64,000 nt of DNA from Vibrio lentus (GTDB taxonomy: Bacteria > Pseudomonadota > Gammaproteobacteria > Enterobacterales > Vibrionaceae). A program made the position numbers and the translations under genes. Positions 1 to 10,933 of this stretch are shown in pieces (positions within the stretch are counted from its first letter, which is position 1; every line of letters starts with the position of its first letter). The notes beneath the pieces were generated by a model that searched no databases, had not been told where the DNA came from, and saw nothing but the letters and a program-made list of their open reading frames with translations. The stretch lies in assembly GCF_030409755.1 (NCBI RefSeq), contig NZ_JAUFQE010000002.1:3162001-3226000 (forward strand), given 5' to 3'.

Positions 1-332
1 TCTGGTGCTGGGCTATGAGCATTAAGTTTGCGCTGTTGTGCAAACTCTTCTCTTTTTGCCAAGCTTTCGGTGGTTTCTTCATAGAGTGTCTGAGCGACTG
101 GCGCCCCGCCACGGTGTGCGGATATTTTCTCTATGGTGACCGTCTTTTCTTCATTACCTTGGCGCAGAGTAATTACTGCACCAAGTTCTACGATTTTGCT
201 AGGTTTGCTGCGCTGACCATTATAGTGGACTTTGCCACCATCGACCATGTTGCGAGCAATTGAACGAGTCTTATAAAAGCGTGCTGCCCACAACCATTTA
301 TCGAGTCTGACAGCTTCATTAGTCGTTTTCAT
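1..332 (-). CDS. hslR: Heat shock protein 15 (HslR), partial at window edge
   Basis: Translating the minus strand from the ATG at 330-332 gives an uninterrupted frame that runs off the left edge (about 110 codons). It begins MKTTNEAVRLDKWLWAARFY and continues with KTRSIARNMVDGGKVHYNG, the S4 RNA-binding domain of Hsp15. In the family this protein binds the 50S subunit carrying a stalled nascent chain and helps recycle it. The C-terminal tail is beyond the window. It is divergent from the gsp operon, with 290 bases between the start codons. The call rests on the clear S4 motif and the usual total length of about 130 residues. Confidence 0.93.
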   Translation of the reverse strand, partial: MKTTNEAVRLDKWLWAARFYKTRSIARNMVDGGKVHYNGQRSKPSKIVELGAVITLRQGNEEKTVTIEKISAHRGGAPVAQTLYEETTESLAKREEFAQQRKLNAHSPAP

Positions 333-622
333 ATAGGACAGTGCCTTTTCAGTTAGAAATGAATGCGGTTTAACTGTTAATCACAGTATGCAACTTATTT
401 TATTTGATGACGCTTATCACATTTAGTAGAAGCTTATGTGGAGGCGACTGGCTTTTTTTTCAAGGAAGATTACAAAATAGCTCAGGTAATGCCGATTTAT
501 AGATTTGCTATGATATAGTTCAGGATCTTATGCTTTTAATAAGCTGGAACAGAATTTATGAACAAAAAAGCTGATAGTTTAGTAGGTTACAGCTTTATTC
601 GTTATAGAAAGGGTTAGGGAAC
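333..622. promoter_or_regulatory. Divergent hslR / gsp intergenic region
   Basis: The 290-base spacer should hold promoters for hslR (minus) and gspC (plus). I see a short inverted repeat ACTGT-TAATC-ACAGT at 373-387. A CRP-like site lies at 406-421, with one good half TCACA at 417-421 and a poor partner GATGA at 406-410. A -10-like TATGAT is at 509-514 with no good -35. These are visual matches only. CRP control of type II secretion would be plausible in Vibrio but is not shown here. Confidence 0.35.
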
Positions 623-1546
623 GTGAACTTTTTAGAGCTCAAACTTCGCATGGATAACTCTCCGGTGCTGAGCCGATTTTTAGAGAATGGATTTTTACTC
701 CAGCAGAAACTGAGCCTTGTTCTTTGTTGTGTGTTAATCGCAGCTTCCGCATGGATTTTAGGACAGCTTGCATGGTTTATCGAACCTGCCGAGCAAACCG
801 TTGTGCCTTGGAAAGCAACGGCTTCATCGTCTTCTGCTCCTCAATCGACTCTTGATATCTCTTCTTTGCAGCAGAGCAACTTTTTTGGCGCATATAACCC
901 AACCAAGCCTGCTGTGGTTGAGCAGCAAGTTATTCAAGATGCTCCAAAAACGCGACTGAATCTGGTTTTGGTGGGTGCGGTTGCCAGCTCTAACCCCAAA
1001 TTAAGCTTAGCTGTGATTGCGAATCGTGGCACACAAGCAACCTACGGAATTAACGAAGAGATCGAAGGCACGCGCGCTAAGTTAAAAGCGGTATTAGTCG
1101 ATCGCGTGATTATCGATAACTCAGGCCGAGATGAAACCTTGATGCTTGAAGGTATTGAGTACAAGCGTCTGGCCGTTTCAGAACCGGCACCACCCCGTGC
1201 CTCTTCTTCTGTCCGTGGTAACAACCCAGCTTCTGCAGAAGAGAAGCTTGATGAAATTAAAGCGAAGATAATGAAAGATCCGCAACAAATCTTCCAATAT
1301 GTTCGACTGTCTCAGGTGAAGCGTGACGATAAAGTGATCGGTTATCGTGTGAGCCCTGGCAAAGATTCAGAACTTTTTAACTCTGTTGGGCTCCAAAACG
1401 GAGATATTGCGACTCAGTTAAATGGACAAGACCTGACAGACCCTGCTGCTATGGGCAACATATTCCGTTCCATCTCAGAACTGACAGAGCTAAACCTGGT
1501 GGTCGAGAGAGATGGTCAACAACATGAAGTGTTTATTGAATTTTAA
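623..1546 (+). CDS. gspC: Type II secretion system protein GspC
   Basis: Inner-membrane protein linking the inner-membrane platform to the outer-membrane secretin. The 307-residue product has a short cytoplasmic N-terminus, one membrane segment at about residues 30-50, a periplasmic homology region (about 95-175) that contacts GspD, and a C-terminal PDZ-like domain with the NGQDL turn. The start is GTG at 623 with GAAAGGG at 607-613 as a possible ribosome site. ATG 650 is an alternative that would shorten it by nine residues. It is the first gene of a twelve-gene operon gspC-N. gspA, gspB and the prepilin peptidase gene are not in the window. Confidence 0.93.
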   Translation: MNFLELKLRMDNSPVLSRFLENGFLLQQKLSLVLCCVLIAASAWILGQLAWFIEPAEQTVVPWKATASSSSAPQSTLDISSLQQSNFFGAYNPTKPAVVEQQVIQDAPKTRLNLVLVGAVASSNPKLSLAVIANRGTQATYGINEEIEGTRAKLKAVLVDRVIIDNSGRDETLMLEGIEYKRLAVSEPAPPRASSSVRGNNPASAEEKLDEIKAKIMKDPQQIFQYVRLSQVKRDDKVIGYRVSPGKDSELFNSVGLQNGDIATQLNGQDLTDPAAMGNIFRSISELTELNLVVERDGQQHEVFIEF

Positions 1547-1587
1547 AACTTTGCGTCTAACGAAGGACGAAAGTGTAGGAGAAGTAC

Positions 1588-3612
1588 GTGAAGCATTGGT
1601 TTAAGAAAAGTGCATGGTTATTGGCAGGAAGCTTAATCTGCACACCCGCAGCCATAGCGAGTGATTTTAGTGCCAGCTTTAAGGGCACTGACATTCAAGA
1701 GTTTATTAATATTGTTGGCCGCAACTTAGAGAAGACGATCATCGTTGACCCTTCGGTGCGCGGGAAAATTGATGTTCGTAGTTACGATGTGCTCAATGAA
1801 GAGCAATATTACAGCTTCTTCTTAAATGTTTTAGAAGTGTATGGCTACGCGGTGGTCGAAATGGACTCGGGTGTTCTTAAGATCATCAAAGCCAAAGATT
1901 CTAAAACGTCGGCAATTCCAGTTGTTGGAGACGGTGACACGATCAATGGCGACAATGTTGTCACACGCGTCGTGACCGTTCGTAATGTTTCAGTACGTGA
2001 ACTTTCTCCTTTGCTTCGCCAGCTGAATGATAATGCGGGTGCGGGTAACGTTGTGCATTACGACCCTGCAAATATCATTCTAATTACTGGCCGTGCAGCC
2101 GTTGTTAATCGTTTAGCAGAGATCATCAAGCGTGTTGACCAAGCGGGTGATAAAGAGATCGAAGTCGTTGAGCTAAAGAATGCTTCTGCGGCAGAAATGG
2201 TGCGTATTGTCGATGCATTGAGCAAAACCACCGATGCGAAAAACACACCTGCATTTCTACAACCTAAATTAGTTGCCGATGAGCGTACCAATGCGATTCT
2301 TATCTCAGGCGACCCTAAGGTACGTAGCCGTTTAAGAAGGCTGATTGAACAGCTTGATGTTGAAATGGCAACCAAAGGCAACAACCAAGTAATTTACCTT
2401 AAATACGCAAAAGCCGAAGATTTAGTCGATGTGCTGAAAGGCGTGTCGGACAACCTGCAATCAGAAAAGCAGACATCAACCAAAGGCAGTTCATCGCAAC
2501 GTAATCAAGTGATGATCTCTGCTCACAGTGACACCAACTCTTTAGTGATCACGGCTCAGCCAGACATTATGAATGCGCTACAAGATGTGATCGCACAGCT
2601 GGATATTCGTCGTGCTCAAGTATTGATTGAAGCTTTAATTGTCGAAATGGCAGAAGGTGACGGCATTAACCTTGGTGTGCAATGGGGTAACCTTGATACT
2701 GGTGCTGTGATTCAGTACGGCAACACAGGTGCATCGATTGGTGGTGTGATGGTTGGTTTAGAAGAAGCCAAAGACACTGAAACGACTACCGCAGTATATG
2801 ATGACAATGGTGCCTTTGTACGTAATGAAACGACAACCGAATCAGGTGATTATTCAACGTTAGCTTCTGCACTTTCTGGCGTGAATGGTGCTGCTATGAG
2901 TGTCGTTATGGGCGATTGGACAGCGTTGATCAGTGCGGTAGCAACCGATTCAAACTCTAACATCCTATCTTCTCCGAGTATTACCGTGATGGATAACGGC
3001 GAGGCTTCATTCATTGTGGGTGAAGAGGTGCCTGTTCTAACCGGCTCTACAGCAGGCTCAAGCAACGATAACCCATTCCAAACGGTTGAACGTAAAGAAG
3101 TGGGTATCAAGCTGAAAGTCGTGCCACAAATCAATGAAGGCGACTCGGTTCAATTGCAAATAGAACAAGAAGTATCGAACGTATTAGGTGCAAACGGGGC
3201 TGTTGATGTTCGTTTTGCTAAGCGTCAGCTAAATACGTCAGTGATTGTTCAAGATGGTCAGATGCTGGTACTTGGTGGCTTGATTGATGAGCGCGCACTG
3301 GAAAGTGAATCCAAAGTACCATTCCTAGGCGACATCCCTGTTCTCGGACACCTGTTCAAATCAACCAGTACTCAGGTTGAGAAAAAGAATTTAATGGTCT
3401 TCATCAAACCAACCATTATTCGTGATGGTATGACAGCCGATGGTATCACTCAGCGTAAATACAACTTCATCCGTGCTGAGCAGCTGTATAAGTCAGAGCA
3501 AGGCCTGAAACTGATGGATGACGATAACATCCCGGTATTGCCTAAATTTGGTGCAGAGATGAATCACCCGGCTGAGATCCAAGCCTTCATCGATCAAATG
3601 GAAACAGAATAA
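1588..3612 (+). CDS. gspD: Type II secretion system secretin GspD
   Basis: Outer-membrane channel of the secretion machine. The 674-residue product has a signal peptide (cleavage near residue 25 after AIAS), then N0-N3 periplasmic domains up to about residue 340, then the secretin core. The core carries the family signature [16 protein letters not shown] near residue 575. A C-terminal tail of about 60 residues may be the S domain that binds a pilotin. The start is GTG at 1588 behind an AGGAGAAG stretch (1577-1584). The stop codon shares one base with the gspE start (TAATG), so translation of the two is probably coupled. Confidence 0.97.
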   Translation: MKHWFKKSAWLLAGSLICTPAAIASDFSASFKGTDIQEFINIVGRNLEKTIIVDPSVRGKIDVRSYDVLNEEQYYSFFLNVLEVYGYAVVEMDSGVLKIIKAKDSKTSAIPVVGDGDTINGDNVVTRVVTVRNVSVRELSPLLRQLNDNAGAGNVVHYDPANIILITGRAAVVNRLAEIIKRVDQAGDKEIEVVELKNASAAEMVRIVDALSKTTDAKNTPAFLQPKLVADERTNAILISGDPKVRSRLRRLIEQLDVEMATKGNNQVIYLKYAKAEDLVDVLKGVSDNLQSEKQTSTKGSSSQRNQVMISAHSDTNSLVITAQPDIMNALQDVIAQLDIRRAQVLIEALIVEMAEGDGINLGVQWGNLDTGAVIQYGNTGASIGGVMVGLEEAKDTETTTAVYDDNGAFVRNETTTESGDYSTLASALSGVNGAAMSVVMGDWTALISAVATDSNSNILSSPSITVMDNGEASFIVGEEVPVLTGSTAGSSNDNPFQTVERKEVGIKLKVVPQINEGDSVQLQIEQEVSNVLGANGAVDVRFAKRQLNTSVIVQDGQMLVLGGLIDERALESESKVPFLGDIPVLGHLFKSTSTQVEKKNLMVFIKPTIIRDGMTADGITQRKYNFIRAEQLYKSEQGLKLMDDDNIPVLPKFGAEMNHPAEIQAFIDQMETE

Positions 3613-5114
3613 TGGCTCAATTGGTAGGGGCGGCAAGTACTTATCAGCGCTTGCCGTTTAGCTTTGCAAATCGCTACAAGATGGTGTTGGAGTATCAACA
3701 TCCAGAGCGTGCACCGATACTTTATTATGTTGAGCCACTGAAATCGGCGGCGATCATTGAAGTAAGTCGTGTTGTGAAAAATGGTTTCACGCCACAAGCG
3801 ATCGGCGCAGACGAATTTGATAAAAAACTGACGGACGCGTATCAGCGTGACTCGTCGGAAGCTCGTCAGCTAATGGAAGACATTGGTGCCGACAACGACG
3901 ACTTTTTCTCTCTAGCAGAAGAGCTGCCTCAAGACGAAGACTTGCTTGAATCAGAAGACGATGCGCCAATCATCAAGTTAATCAACGCGATGCTGGGTGA
4001 GGCGATCAAAGAGGGTGCTTCGGATATTCATATCGAAACCTTCGAGAAGTCACTGTCTATCCGCTTCCGTATTGATGGTGTATTACGTGATGTTCTTGCG
4101 CCAAGCCGCAAACTGGCCCCGCTGTTGGTTTCACGTGTCAAGGTTATGGCTAAGCTGGATATTGCGGAAAAACGCGTGCCACAAGATGGTCGTATTTCTC
4201 TGCGTATTGGTGGCCGAGCGGTCGACGTGCGTGTTTCAACCATGCCGTCTTCGCACGGTGAACGTGTGGTAATGCGTCTGTTGGACAAAAACGCCACTCG
4301 CTTAGACTTGCACAGCTTAGGCATGACGGCAGAGAACCACGAGAACTTCCGTAAGCTGATTCAGCGCCCACACGGCATCATCTTGGTGACCGGCCCAACG
4401 GGTTCTGGTAAATCAACAACCTTGTATGCTGGTCTACAAGAGCTCAACAGCAATGAGCGAAATATCCTAACTGTTGAAGATCCAATCGAATTTGATATTG
4501 ATGGTATTGGCCAAACACAAGTGAACCCTAAGGTTGATATGACCTTTGCGCGCGGTTTACGTGCGATTCTTCGTCAAGATCCCGATGTGGTTATGATTGG
4601 TGAGATCCGTGATTTGGAAACCGCCGAGATTGCAGTACAAGCTTCTTTGACGGGTCACTTGGTTATGTCGACTCTCCATACCAATACCGCGATAGGTGCG
4701 ATTACGCGTCTACGTGATATGGGTATTGAACCTTTCTTGATCTCCTCTTCACTGCTCGGTGTTCTGGCGCAGCGCTTGGTTCGAACCTTGTGTAGCGAGT
4801 GTAAAGAACCGTACGAAGCTGACAAAGAACAGAAAAAGTTGTTTGGCCTGAAGAAGAAAGACAGCCTAACCCTTTATCATGCCAAAGGCTGTGACCACTG
4901 TAGCCACAAAGGTTACCGAGGTCGTACCGGTATTCATGAGCTATTGATGATTGATGATTCGGTACAAGAGTTGATTCACAGTGAGTCTGGAGAACAGGCC
5001 ATTGAGAAGGCAATTCGTGGCACAACCCCAAGTATTCGCGATGATGGCTTGAGCAAAGTTCTGAAAGGGGTAACGTCCCTAGAAGAAGTGATGCGCGTGA
5101 CCAAGGAAGTCTAG
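3612..5114 (+). CDS. gspE: Type II secretion ATPase GspE
   Basis: Cytoplasmic AAA-type ATPase that powers pseudopilus assembly, held at the membrane by GspL. The 500-residue product shows the N-terminal GspL-binding domain, Walker A GPTGSGKS at residues 261-268, Asp-box and Walker [10 protein letters not shown] around 326-334, and a four-cysteine zinc subdomain (C394, C397, C427, C430), as in V. cholerae EpsE. The start ATG overlaps the gspD stop by one base. gspF starts two bases after its stop. Confidence 0.98.
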   Translation: MAQLVGAASTYQRLPFSFANRYKMVLEYQHPERAPILYYVEPLKSAAIIEVSRVVKNGFTPQAIGADEFDKKLTDAYQRDSSEARQLMEDIGADNDDFFSLAEELPQDEDLLESEDDAPIIKLINAMLGEAIKEGASDIHIETFEKSLSIRFRIDGVLRDVLAPSRKLAPLLVSRVKVMAKLDIAEKRVPQDGRISLRIGGRAVDVRVSTMPSSHGERVVMRLLDKNATRLDLHSLGMTAENHENFRKLIQRPHGIILVTGPTGSGKSTTLYAGLQELNSNERNILTVEDPIEFDIDGIGQTQVNPKVDMTFARGLRAILRQDPDVVMIGEIRDLETAEIAVQASLTGHLVMSTLHTNTAIGAITRLRDMGIEPFLISSSLLGVLAQRLVRTLCSECKEPYEADKEQKKLFGLKKKDSLTLYHAKGCDHCSHKGYRGRTGIHELLMIDDSVQELIHSESGEQAIEKAIRGTTPSIRDDGLSKVLKGVTSLEEVMRVTKEV

Positions 5115-5115
5115 T

Positions 5116-6336
5116 ATGGCGGCATTTGAATACAAAGCATTGGATGCCAAAGGCAAAAGCAAAAAAGGCTCTATTGAAGCAGATAATGCTCGTCAGGCTC
5201 GACAAAGAATAAAAGAACTTGGCTTGATGCCGGTTGAGATGACCGAGGCTAAAGCAAAAACAGCAAAAGGTGCTCAGCCGTCGACCAGCTTTAAACGCGG
5301 TATTAGTACACCTGATTTGGCTTTGATTACGCGTCAGATATCAACGCTAGTCCAATCTGGAATGCCGCTAGAAGAGTGCTTGAAAGCGGTAGCCGAGCAA
5401 TCTGAAAAGCCACGTATTCGAACTATGTTGTTGGCAGTTCGCTCTAAGGTGACGGAAGGTTATTCGTTAGCGGACAGTCTGTCTGATTTCCCTCACATCT
5501 TCGATGAGCTGTTTAGAGCCATGGTCGCAGCTGGTGAGAAATCTGGCCACTTAGATGCGGTATTGGAACGACTGGCTGACTACGCTGAGAATCGTCAGAA
5601 AATGCGCTCTAAGCTGCTGCAAGCGATGATCTACCCAATCGTGCTGGTGGTGTTTGCGGTGACGATTGTTTCGTTCCTACTAGCAACGGTAGTGCCTAAG
5701 ATCGTAGAGCCGATTATTCAGATGGGCCAAGAACTTCCTCAATCGACACAATTTTTATTAGCATCGAGTGAATTTATTCAGAATTGGGGTATCCAATTAC
5801 TGTTGCTGACCCTTGGTGTGATTGTTCTTGTGAAGACCGCGCTGAAAAAGCCGGGCGTTCGTATGAGTTGGGATCGCAATCTATTGAGTATCCCGCTGAT
5901 CGGCAAGATAGCGAAAGGGATCAATACCTCTCGCTTTGCACGAACACTTTCTATCTGTACATCGAGTGCGATTCCAATCCTTGAAGGGATGAAGGTCGCG
6001 GTTGATGTTATGTCGAATCACCATGTGAAACAGCAAGTATTACAGGCATCAGACAGCGTTCGAGAAGGCGCGAGCCTGCGTAAAGCGCTCGATCAAACCA
6101 AGCTCTTCCCACCGATGATGCTGCATATGATTGCCAGTGGTGAGCAGAGTGGTCAGTTGGAACAGATGCTGACAAGAGCGGCAGACAACCAAGACCAAAG
6201 CTTTGAGTCGACGGTTAATATCGCTCTAGGTATCTTTACCCCAGCCCTTATCGCGTTGATGGCAGGCTTAGTGCTGTTTATCGTGATGGCGACACTGATG
6301 CCAATGCTTGAAATGAACAATTTAATGAGTGGTTAA
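5116..6336 (+). CDS. gspF: Type II secretion inner-membrane protein GspF
   Basis: Polytopic platform protein of 406 residues. It has two cytoplasmic T2SSF domains (about 70-190 and 275-395) and three hydrophobic segments, at about 170-195, 220-240 and 375-397. The N-terminal MAAFEYKALDAKGK is the usual family start. It is packed one base behind gspE. Its role is to contact GspE and the pseudopilins during pseudopilus extension. Confidence 0.96.
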   Translation: MAAFEYKALDAKGKSKKGSIEADNARQARQRIKELGLMPVEMTEAKAKTAKGAQPSTSFKRGISTPDLALITRQISTLVQSGMPLEECLKAVAEQSEKPRIRTMLLAVRSKVTEGYSLADSLSDFPHIFDELFRAMVAAGEKSGHLDAVLERLADYAENRQKMRSKLLQAMIYPIVLVVFAVTIVSFLLATVVPKIVEPIIQMGQELPQSTQFLLASSEFIQNWGIQLLLLTLGVIVLVKTALKKPGVRMSWDRNLLSIPLIGKIAKGINTSRFARTLSICTSSAIPILEGMKVAVDVMSNHHVKQQVLQASDSVREGASLRKALDQTKLFPPMMLHMIASGEQSGQLEQMLTRAADNQDQSFESTVNIALGIFTPALIALMAGLVLFIVMATLMPMLEMNNLMSG

Positions 6337-6424
6337 CGTACTGCTCATCAGACGTTAGTTTTTGGATTATCGAGAAAAAGGACATCATTTCCCTTAACTC
6401 GCTATCTGTAATTTGGAGAAAATA

Positions 6425-6868
6425 ATGAAAAATAAAATGAAAAAACAGTCAGGCTTTACTCTTTTGGAAGTCATGGTTGTTGTCGTTATCCTTGGTGTTT
6501 TAGCAAGCTTTGTTGTACCTAACCTTTTAGGCAACAAAGAGAAAGCGGATCAACAAAAAGCCATTACGGATATCGTGGCGCTAGAAAACGCGTTAGATAT
6601 GTATAAGTTGGATAACAGCGTTTACCCAACGACGGATCAAGGTCTTGATGGATTGGTGACAAAACCAAGCAGTCCAGAGCCTCGTAACTACCGTGACGGT
6701 GGCTACATCAAGCGTCTACCAAACGACCCTTGGGGCAATGAGTACCAATACCTAAGCCCTGGTGACAACGGTACGATTGATATCTTCACTCTTGGCGCTG
6801 ATGGTCAAGAAGGCGGTGAAGGTATCGCTGCGGATATCGGTAACTGGAACATGCAGGATTTCCAATAA
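6425..6868 (+). CDS. gspG: Major pseudopilin GspG
   Basis: Main subunit of the type II secretion pseudopilus. The start chosen is ATG 6425, because GGAG at 6415-6418 sits six bases before it. An upstream TTG at 6413 overlaps that ribosome site and is unlikely. The 147-residue preprotein has a short basic leader ending in QSG, followed by the processed N-terminus FTLLEVMVVVVILGVLASFV with Glu at mature position 5. The C-terminal loop rich in Asp and Gly (residues about 100-140) is the calcium-binding region of the family. An 88-base gap separates it from gspF. Confidence 0.97.
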   Translation: MKNKMKKQSGFTLLEVMVVVVILGVLASFVVPNLLGNKEKADQQKAITDIVALENALDMYKLDNSVYPTTDQGLDGLVTKPSSPEPRNYRDGGYIKRLPNDPWGNEYQYLSPGDNGTIDIFTLGADGQEGGEGIAADIGNWNMQDFQ

Positions 6869-6964
6869 GCTTCGGCTTGTTGCTTGATTCGTTCCTGTTG
6901 GTTGATAAGTTATTGAGCTTGATACGTTATTGATGGTAGGACGTAAACAGATGGAGTCTACAAG

Positions 6965-7558
6965 GTGAAAACTAAGCAAACACAGCCAGGTTTCACCTTG
7001 ATTGAGATTCTCTTGGTGTTGGTACTACTGTCAGTAACGGCGGTCGCGGTGATTTCGACCATTCCTACCAACAGCAAAGATGTTGCCAAAAAATACGCTC
7101 AAAGCTTTTATCAGCGAATTCAGCTACTCAATGAAGAGGCTATTTTGAGTGGTTTAGATTTTGGTGTTCGTGTTGATGAAAAGAAATCGACTTACGTTTT
7201 GATGACTTTGAAGTCTGATGGTTGGCAAGAAACTGAGTTCGAAAAGATCCCCTCTTCAACTGAATTACCAGAAGACCTCGCACTGACACTGACACTCGGT
7301 GGCGGCGCGTGGGAAGACGACGATCGCCTTTTTAATCCGGGAAGCTTATTTGATGAAGATATGTTTGCGGATCTGGAAGAGGAAAAGAAGCCAAAGCCAC
7401 CACAGATCTACATCTTGTCGAGTGCTGAAACGACACCGTTTACGCTTTCTTTCTACCCAAACACCGGTGATACCGTGCAAGATGGCTGGCGTATTCGAGT
7501 GTTAGATAATGGTGTGATTCGATTGCTAGAGCCGGGAGAAGAAGATGAAGAGGAATAA
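6965..7558 (+). CDS. gspH: Minor pseudopilin GspH
   Basis: Minor pseudopilin of 197 residues. It has a prepilin leader MKTKQTQPG, cleaved before FTLIEILLVLVLL, followed by a beta-rich GspH domain. The C-terminal end is very acidic (EPGEEDEEE). The start is GTG at 6965 with GGAG at 6953-6956. Its last 14 bases overlap gspI. It is expected to sit in the pseudopilus, just below the GspI/J/K tip complex. Confidence 0.93.
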   Translation: MKTKQTQPGFTLIEILLVLVLLSVTAVAVISTIPTNSKDVAKKYAQSFYQRIQLLNEEAILSGLDFGVRVDEKKSTYVLMTLKSDGWQETEFEKIPSSTELPEDLALTLTLGGGAWEDDDRLFNPGSLFDEDMFADLEEEKKPKPPQIYILSSAETTPFTLSFYPNTGDTVQDGWRIRVLDNGVIRLLEPGEEDEEE

Positions 7559-7928
7559 CCGTTCTCGTGGTATGCCTCTTGGTTCTCGAGGAATGACTCT
7601 GCTTGAAGTATTAGTTGCGCTCGCTATCTTCGCTACAGCGGCGATCAGTGTGATTCGTGCCGTCACCCAGCACATTAATACACTCAGCTATCTAGAAGAA
7701 AAAACCTTCGCAGCAATGGTCGTTGATAATCAAATGGCCTTAGTGATGCTGCATCCTGAGAAGCTTAAAAAAGCGCAGGGCACGCAAGAGTTAGCGGGAA
7801 GAGAGTGGTTCTGGAAGGTGACTCCCATTGATACCAGCGATAATTTATTAAAGGCGTTTGATGTGAGTGCGGCAACCAGCAAGAAAGCGTCTCCAGTCGT
7901 TACGGTGCGAAGTTATGTGGTTAACTAA
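7545..7928 (+). CDS. gspI: Minor pseudopilin GspI
   Basis: Minor pseudopilin of 127 residues, part of the tip complex with GspJ and GspK. The leader is basic (MKRNNRSRGMPLGSRG). The peptidase site is G-MTLLEVLVALAIFA, with Met at mature position 1 and Glu at 5. The start ATG lies inside the last codons of gspH (14-base overlap), and the same 14-base overlap recurs with gspJ downstream. Confidence 0.93.
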   Translation: MKRNNRSRGMPLGSRGMTLLEVLVALAIFATAAISVIRAVTQHINTLSYLEEKTFAAMVVDNQMALVMLHPEKLKKAQGTQELAGREWFWKVTPIDTSDNLLKAFDVSAATSKKASPVVTVRSYVVN

Positions 7929-8682
7929 GAGCGTGTGGTCAACTAAGACCATGTCGCTAAATAAAAGCATGTCGGCAAATAAGCCTACGCCGCGTAAACC
8001 AGGTCTTTCTTCCAAAGGTAAAGGCTTTACCCTAATTGAAGTTTTGGTCTCGATCGCTATCTTTGCCACGTTAAGTATGGCGGCTTATCAGGTAGTGAAT
8101 CAGGTTCAGCGCAGCAACGAGCTCTCAATTGAGCGCAGTGCTCGTTTAAATCAACTGCAACGTAGCTTAGTCATTTTAGATAATGATTTTCGCCAGATGG
8201 CGGTACGAAAATTTCGTACCAATGGTGAAGAAGCATCATCTAAGCTGATCTTAATGAAAGAGTATTTACTGGACTCCGACAGTGTTGGCATCATGTTTAC
8301 TCGCCTAGGTTGGCACAACCCGCAGCAGCAGTTTCCTCGCGGAGAAGTAACGAAAGTTGGCTACCGCATCAAAGAAGAAACACTTGAGCGTGTATGGTGG
8401 CGTTACCCAGATACGCCTGCAGGGCAAGAAGGTGTGATTACCCCTTTGCTTGATGATGTCGAAAGTTTTGAAATCGAGTTTTATGACGGGAGTCGCTGGG
8501 GTAAAGAGTGGCAAACCGATAAGTCCCTGCCGAAAGCGGTGAGGCTCAAGCTGACACTGAAAGACTATGGTGAGATAGAGCGTGTTTATCTCACTCCCGG
8601 TGGCACCCTAGATCAGGCCGATGATGCTTCAAGTAATGACTCTTCAGGCAGTAGTGAGGGGAATAATGACTCATCGAACTAA
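7915..8682 (+). CDS. gspJ: Minor pseudopilin GspJ
   Basis: Minor pseudopilin of the tip complex. The open frame extends up to a GTG at 7867. ATG 7915 (255 residues, starting MWLTKSVW) is preferred because it gives a 14-base overlap with gspI, matching the gspH/gspI overlap. Even so, the leader before [17 protein letters not shown] is unusually long (about 38 residues), and ATG 7951 cannot be excluded. The C-terminus is a Ser/Asp/Asn-rich tail ([17 protein letters not shown]). Confidence 0.92.
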   Translation: MWLTKSVWSTKTMSLNKSMSANKPTPRKPGLSSKGKGFTLIEVLVSIAIFATLSMAAYQVVNQVQRSNELSIERSARLNQLQRSLVILDNDFRQMAVRKFRTNGEEASSKLILMKEYLLDSDSVGIMFTRLGWHNPQQQFPRGEVTKVGYRIKEETLERVWWRYPDTPAGQEGVITPLLDDVESFEIEFYDGSRWGKEWQTDKSLPKAVRLKLTLKDYGEIERVYLTPGGTLDQADDASSNDSSGSSEGNNDSSN

Positions 8683-9715
8683 TAAGCGTATAGCGACAAG
8701 GTCAGCCTTGGGACGTAAACAACATGGTGTCGCGCTGATCATTATTCTGATGCTATTGGCGATCATGGCCACTATTGCTGGCAGCATGTCTGAACGTCTG
8801 TTTACTCAATTTAAACGTGTTGGTAACCAATTGAATTACCAGCAAGCTTACTGGTACAGCATTGGTGTGGAAGCGCTTGTGCAAGACGGCATTAGGCAAA
8901 GCTACAAAGACAGTGATACCGTAAACTTAAGCCAGCCGTGGGCGTTAGAAGAGCAAGTGTACCCGCTCGATTATGGCCAAGTTAAGGGTCGAATCGTTGA
9001 CGCTCAGGCGTGTTTTAATCTTAATGCCTTGGCTGGGGTTACGACGACTTCAAGTAACCAGACACCTTATTTAATCACGGTTTGGCAAACCTTGTTGGAA
9101 AACCAAGATGTTGAGCCTTATCAGGCGGAGGTCATCGCAAATTCCAGCTGGGAGTTTGTAGATAGTGATACCCGAACCACCTCTTCGTCTGGCGTAGAAG
9201 ACAGCACCTATGAAGCGATGAAGCCCTCTTATTTGGCGGCGAATGGCTTAATGGCGGATGAATCTGAGCTGCGAGCGGTTTATCAGGTCACTGGTGAAGT
9301 GATGAATAAGGTTCGCCCATTTGTTTGCGCTTTACCCACCGATGATTTCCGTTTGAATGTGAATACTCTCACGGAAAAGCAGGCGCCTTTATTGGAAGCG
9401 ATGTTTGCCCCTGGTTTAAGTGAATCGGATGCCAAGCAGCTGATAGACAAACGCCCGTTTGATGGTTGGGATACGGTCGACGCATTTATGGCCGAACCTG
9501 CCATTGTTGGCGTGAGTGCCGAAGTCAGCAAGAAAGCGAAAGCATATTTAACTGTAGATAGCGCCTATTTTGAGCTAGATGCAGAGGTATTAGTTGAGCA
9601 GTCACGTGTACGTATACGGACGCTTTTCTATAGTAGTAATCGAGAAACAGTGACGGTAGTACGCCGTCGTTTTGGAGGAATCAGTGAGCGAGTTTCTGAC
9701 CGTTCGACTGAGTAG
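8666..9715 (+). CDS. gspK: Minor pseudopilin GspK
   Basis: Largest minor pseudopilin, at the pseudopilus tip. I start it at ATG 8666 with GAGG at 8656-8659, giving 349 residues. The open frame runs 15 codons further up, inside gspJ. The cleavage site is [12 protein letters not shown]. As is normal for GspK, mature position 5 is not Glu, which fits a tip subunit. The large helical insert follows. The gene overlaps gspJ by 17 bases and gspL by 32 bases. Confidence 0.93.
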   Translation: MTHRTNKRIATRSALGRKQHGVALIIILMLLAIMATIAGSMSERLFTQFKRVGNQLNYQQAYWYSIGVEALVQDGIRQSYKDSDTVNLSQPWALEEQVYPLDYGQVKGRIVDAQACFNLNALAGVTTTSSNQTPYLITVWQTLLENQDVEPYQAEVIANSSWEFVDSDTRTTSSSGVEDSTYEAMKPSYLAANGLMADESELRAVYQVTGEVMNKVRPFVCALPTDDFRLNVNTLTEKQAPLLEAMFAPGLSESDAKQLIDKRPFDGWDTVDAFMAEPAIVGVSAEVSKKAKAYLTVDSAYFELDAEVLVEQSRVRIRTLFYSSNRETVTVVRRRFGGISERVSDRSTE

Positions 9716-10913
9716 CGAACCACAAAGCCCTGTGCAGTGGTTAGTTTGGTCGACAAGCCAACAAGAAGTGATAGCAAGTGGCGAACTGTCTAGCTGGGAA
9801 CAGCTTGACGAGTTAACGCCTTACGCTGAAAAGCGCAGCTGTATCGCTTTATTGCCGGGAAATGAATGCTTAATTAAGCGTGTTGAGATCCCGAAAGGTG
9901 CTGCTCGCCAGTTCGACTCTATGTTGCCGTTTTTGTTAGAAGACGAAGTGGCACAAGATATCGAAGACTTACATCTGACTATTTTAGATAAAGACGCGAG
10001 TCACGCTACCGTGTGTGGTGTGGATCGTGAATGGCTAAAACACGCTTTAGAGCTGTTTCGCGAAGCCAATATTATCTTCCGTAAGGTGCTGCCAGATACA
10101 CTAGCCGTGCCTTTTGAAGAACAGGGCATCAGTGCGTTGCAGATAGACCAGCATTGGTTATTGCGCCAAGGTCACTATCAAGCCGTATCGATTAGCGAAG
10201 CATGGTTACCGATGTTCCTGCAAAGTGACTGGGTTGTTGCTGGTGAGGAAGAGCAAGCGACGACAATTTTCAGCTACACCGCGATGCCGAGCGACGACGT
10301 TCAACAACAAAGTGGTGTGGAGTGGCAAGCTAAGCCTGCTGAATTGGTGATGTCTTTATTGAGTCAGCAAGCGATCACAAGCAGCGTGAATTTACTGACT
10401 GGCACCTTTAAAACCAAATCTTCATTCAGTAAATATTGGCGTGTTTGGCAGAAAGTGGCGATTGCTGCTTGTTTGCTGGTGGCCGTGATTGTGACTCAAC
10501 AAGTATTGAAGGTTCAGCAGTATGAAGCGCAAGCCGAAGCTTACAGAGCCGAGAGTGAACGTATTTTTAGAGCTGTGCTGCCAGGTAAACAACGAATTCC
10601 GACAATAAGCTACCTTAAGCGTCAGATGAATGATGAAGCTAAGAAATACGGTGGCTCAGGCGAGGGTGACTCCTTACTCGGTTGGCTAGCATTGTTGCCT
10701 GAAACCTTAGGGCAAGTGAAGTCGATCGAAATTGAAAGCATTCGTTATGATGGTAACCGTTCTGAGGTTCGACTTCAGGCGAAAAGCTCTGACTTCCAAC
10801 ACTTTGAGACCGTAAGGGTGAAACTCGAAGAGAAGTTTGTCGTTGAGCAAGGGCCATTGAATCGCAATGGCGATGCCGTATTTGGCAGCTTTACTCTTAA
10901 ACCCCATCAATAA
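9684..10913 (+). CDS. gspL: Type II secretion system protein GspL
   Basis: Bitopic membrane protein that recruits GspE and pairs with GspM. The start chosen is GTG 9684, five bases after a strong GGAGG (9674-9678). The in-frame TTG at 9672 lies on that site and is rejected. The 409-residue product starts (M)[10 protein letters not shown], as V. cholerae EpsL does. It has an actin-like cytoplasmic domain (1-240), one membrane segment at about 256-274 and a ferredoxin-like periplasmic domain. The start lies 32 bases inside gspK. Confidence 0.95.
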   Translation: MSEFLTVRLSSEPQSPVQWLVWSTSQQEVIASGELSSWEQLDELTPYAEKRSCIALLPGNECLIKRVEIPKGAARQFDSMLPFLLEDEVAQDIEDLHLTILDKDASHATVCGVDREWLKHALELFREANIIFRKVLPDTLAVPFEEQGISALQIDQHWLLRQGHYQAVSISEAWLPMFLQSDWVVAGEEEQATTIFSYTAMPSDDVQQQSGVEWQAKPAELVMSLLSQQAITSSVNLLTGTFKTKSSFSKYWRVWQKVAIAACLLVAVIVTQQVLKVQQYEAQAEAYRAESERIFRAVLPGKQRIPTISYLKRQMNDEAKKYGGSGEGDSLLGWLALLPETLGQVKSIEIESIRYDGNRSEVRLQAKSSDFQHFETVRVKLEEKFVVEQGPLNRNGDAVFGSFTLKPHQ

Positions 10914-10933
10914 CCTGCGTAAGGAGATCAGTG

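Noticed and set aside
15..263. Plus-strand open frame of 82 codons
   Set aside because: It is the complement of hslR, whose S4 domain is clear on the minus strand.
4702..5205. Minus-strand open frame of 167 codons
   Set aside because: It is antisense to the end of gspE and the start of gspF, both certain. It has no recognisable domain or ribosome site.
7867..7914. GTG 7867 as the start of gspJ
   Set aside because: It would put 54 residues before the prepilin cleavage site. ATG 7915 gives an overlap identical to the one between gspH and gspI.
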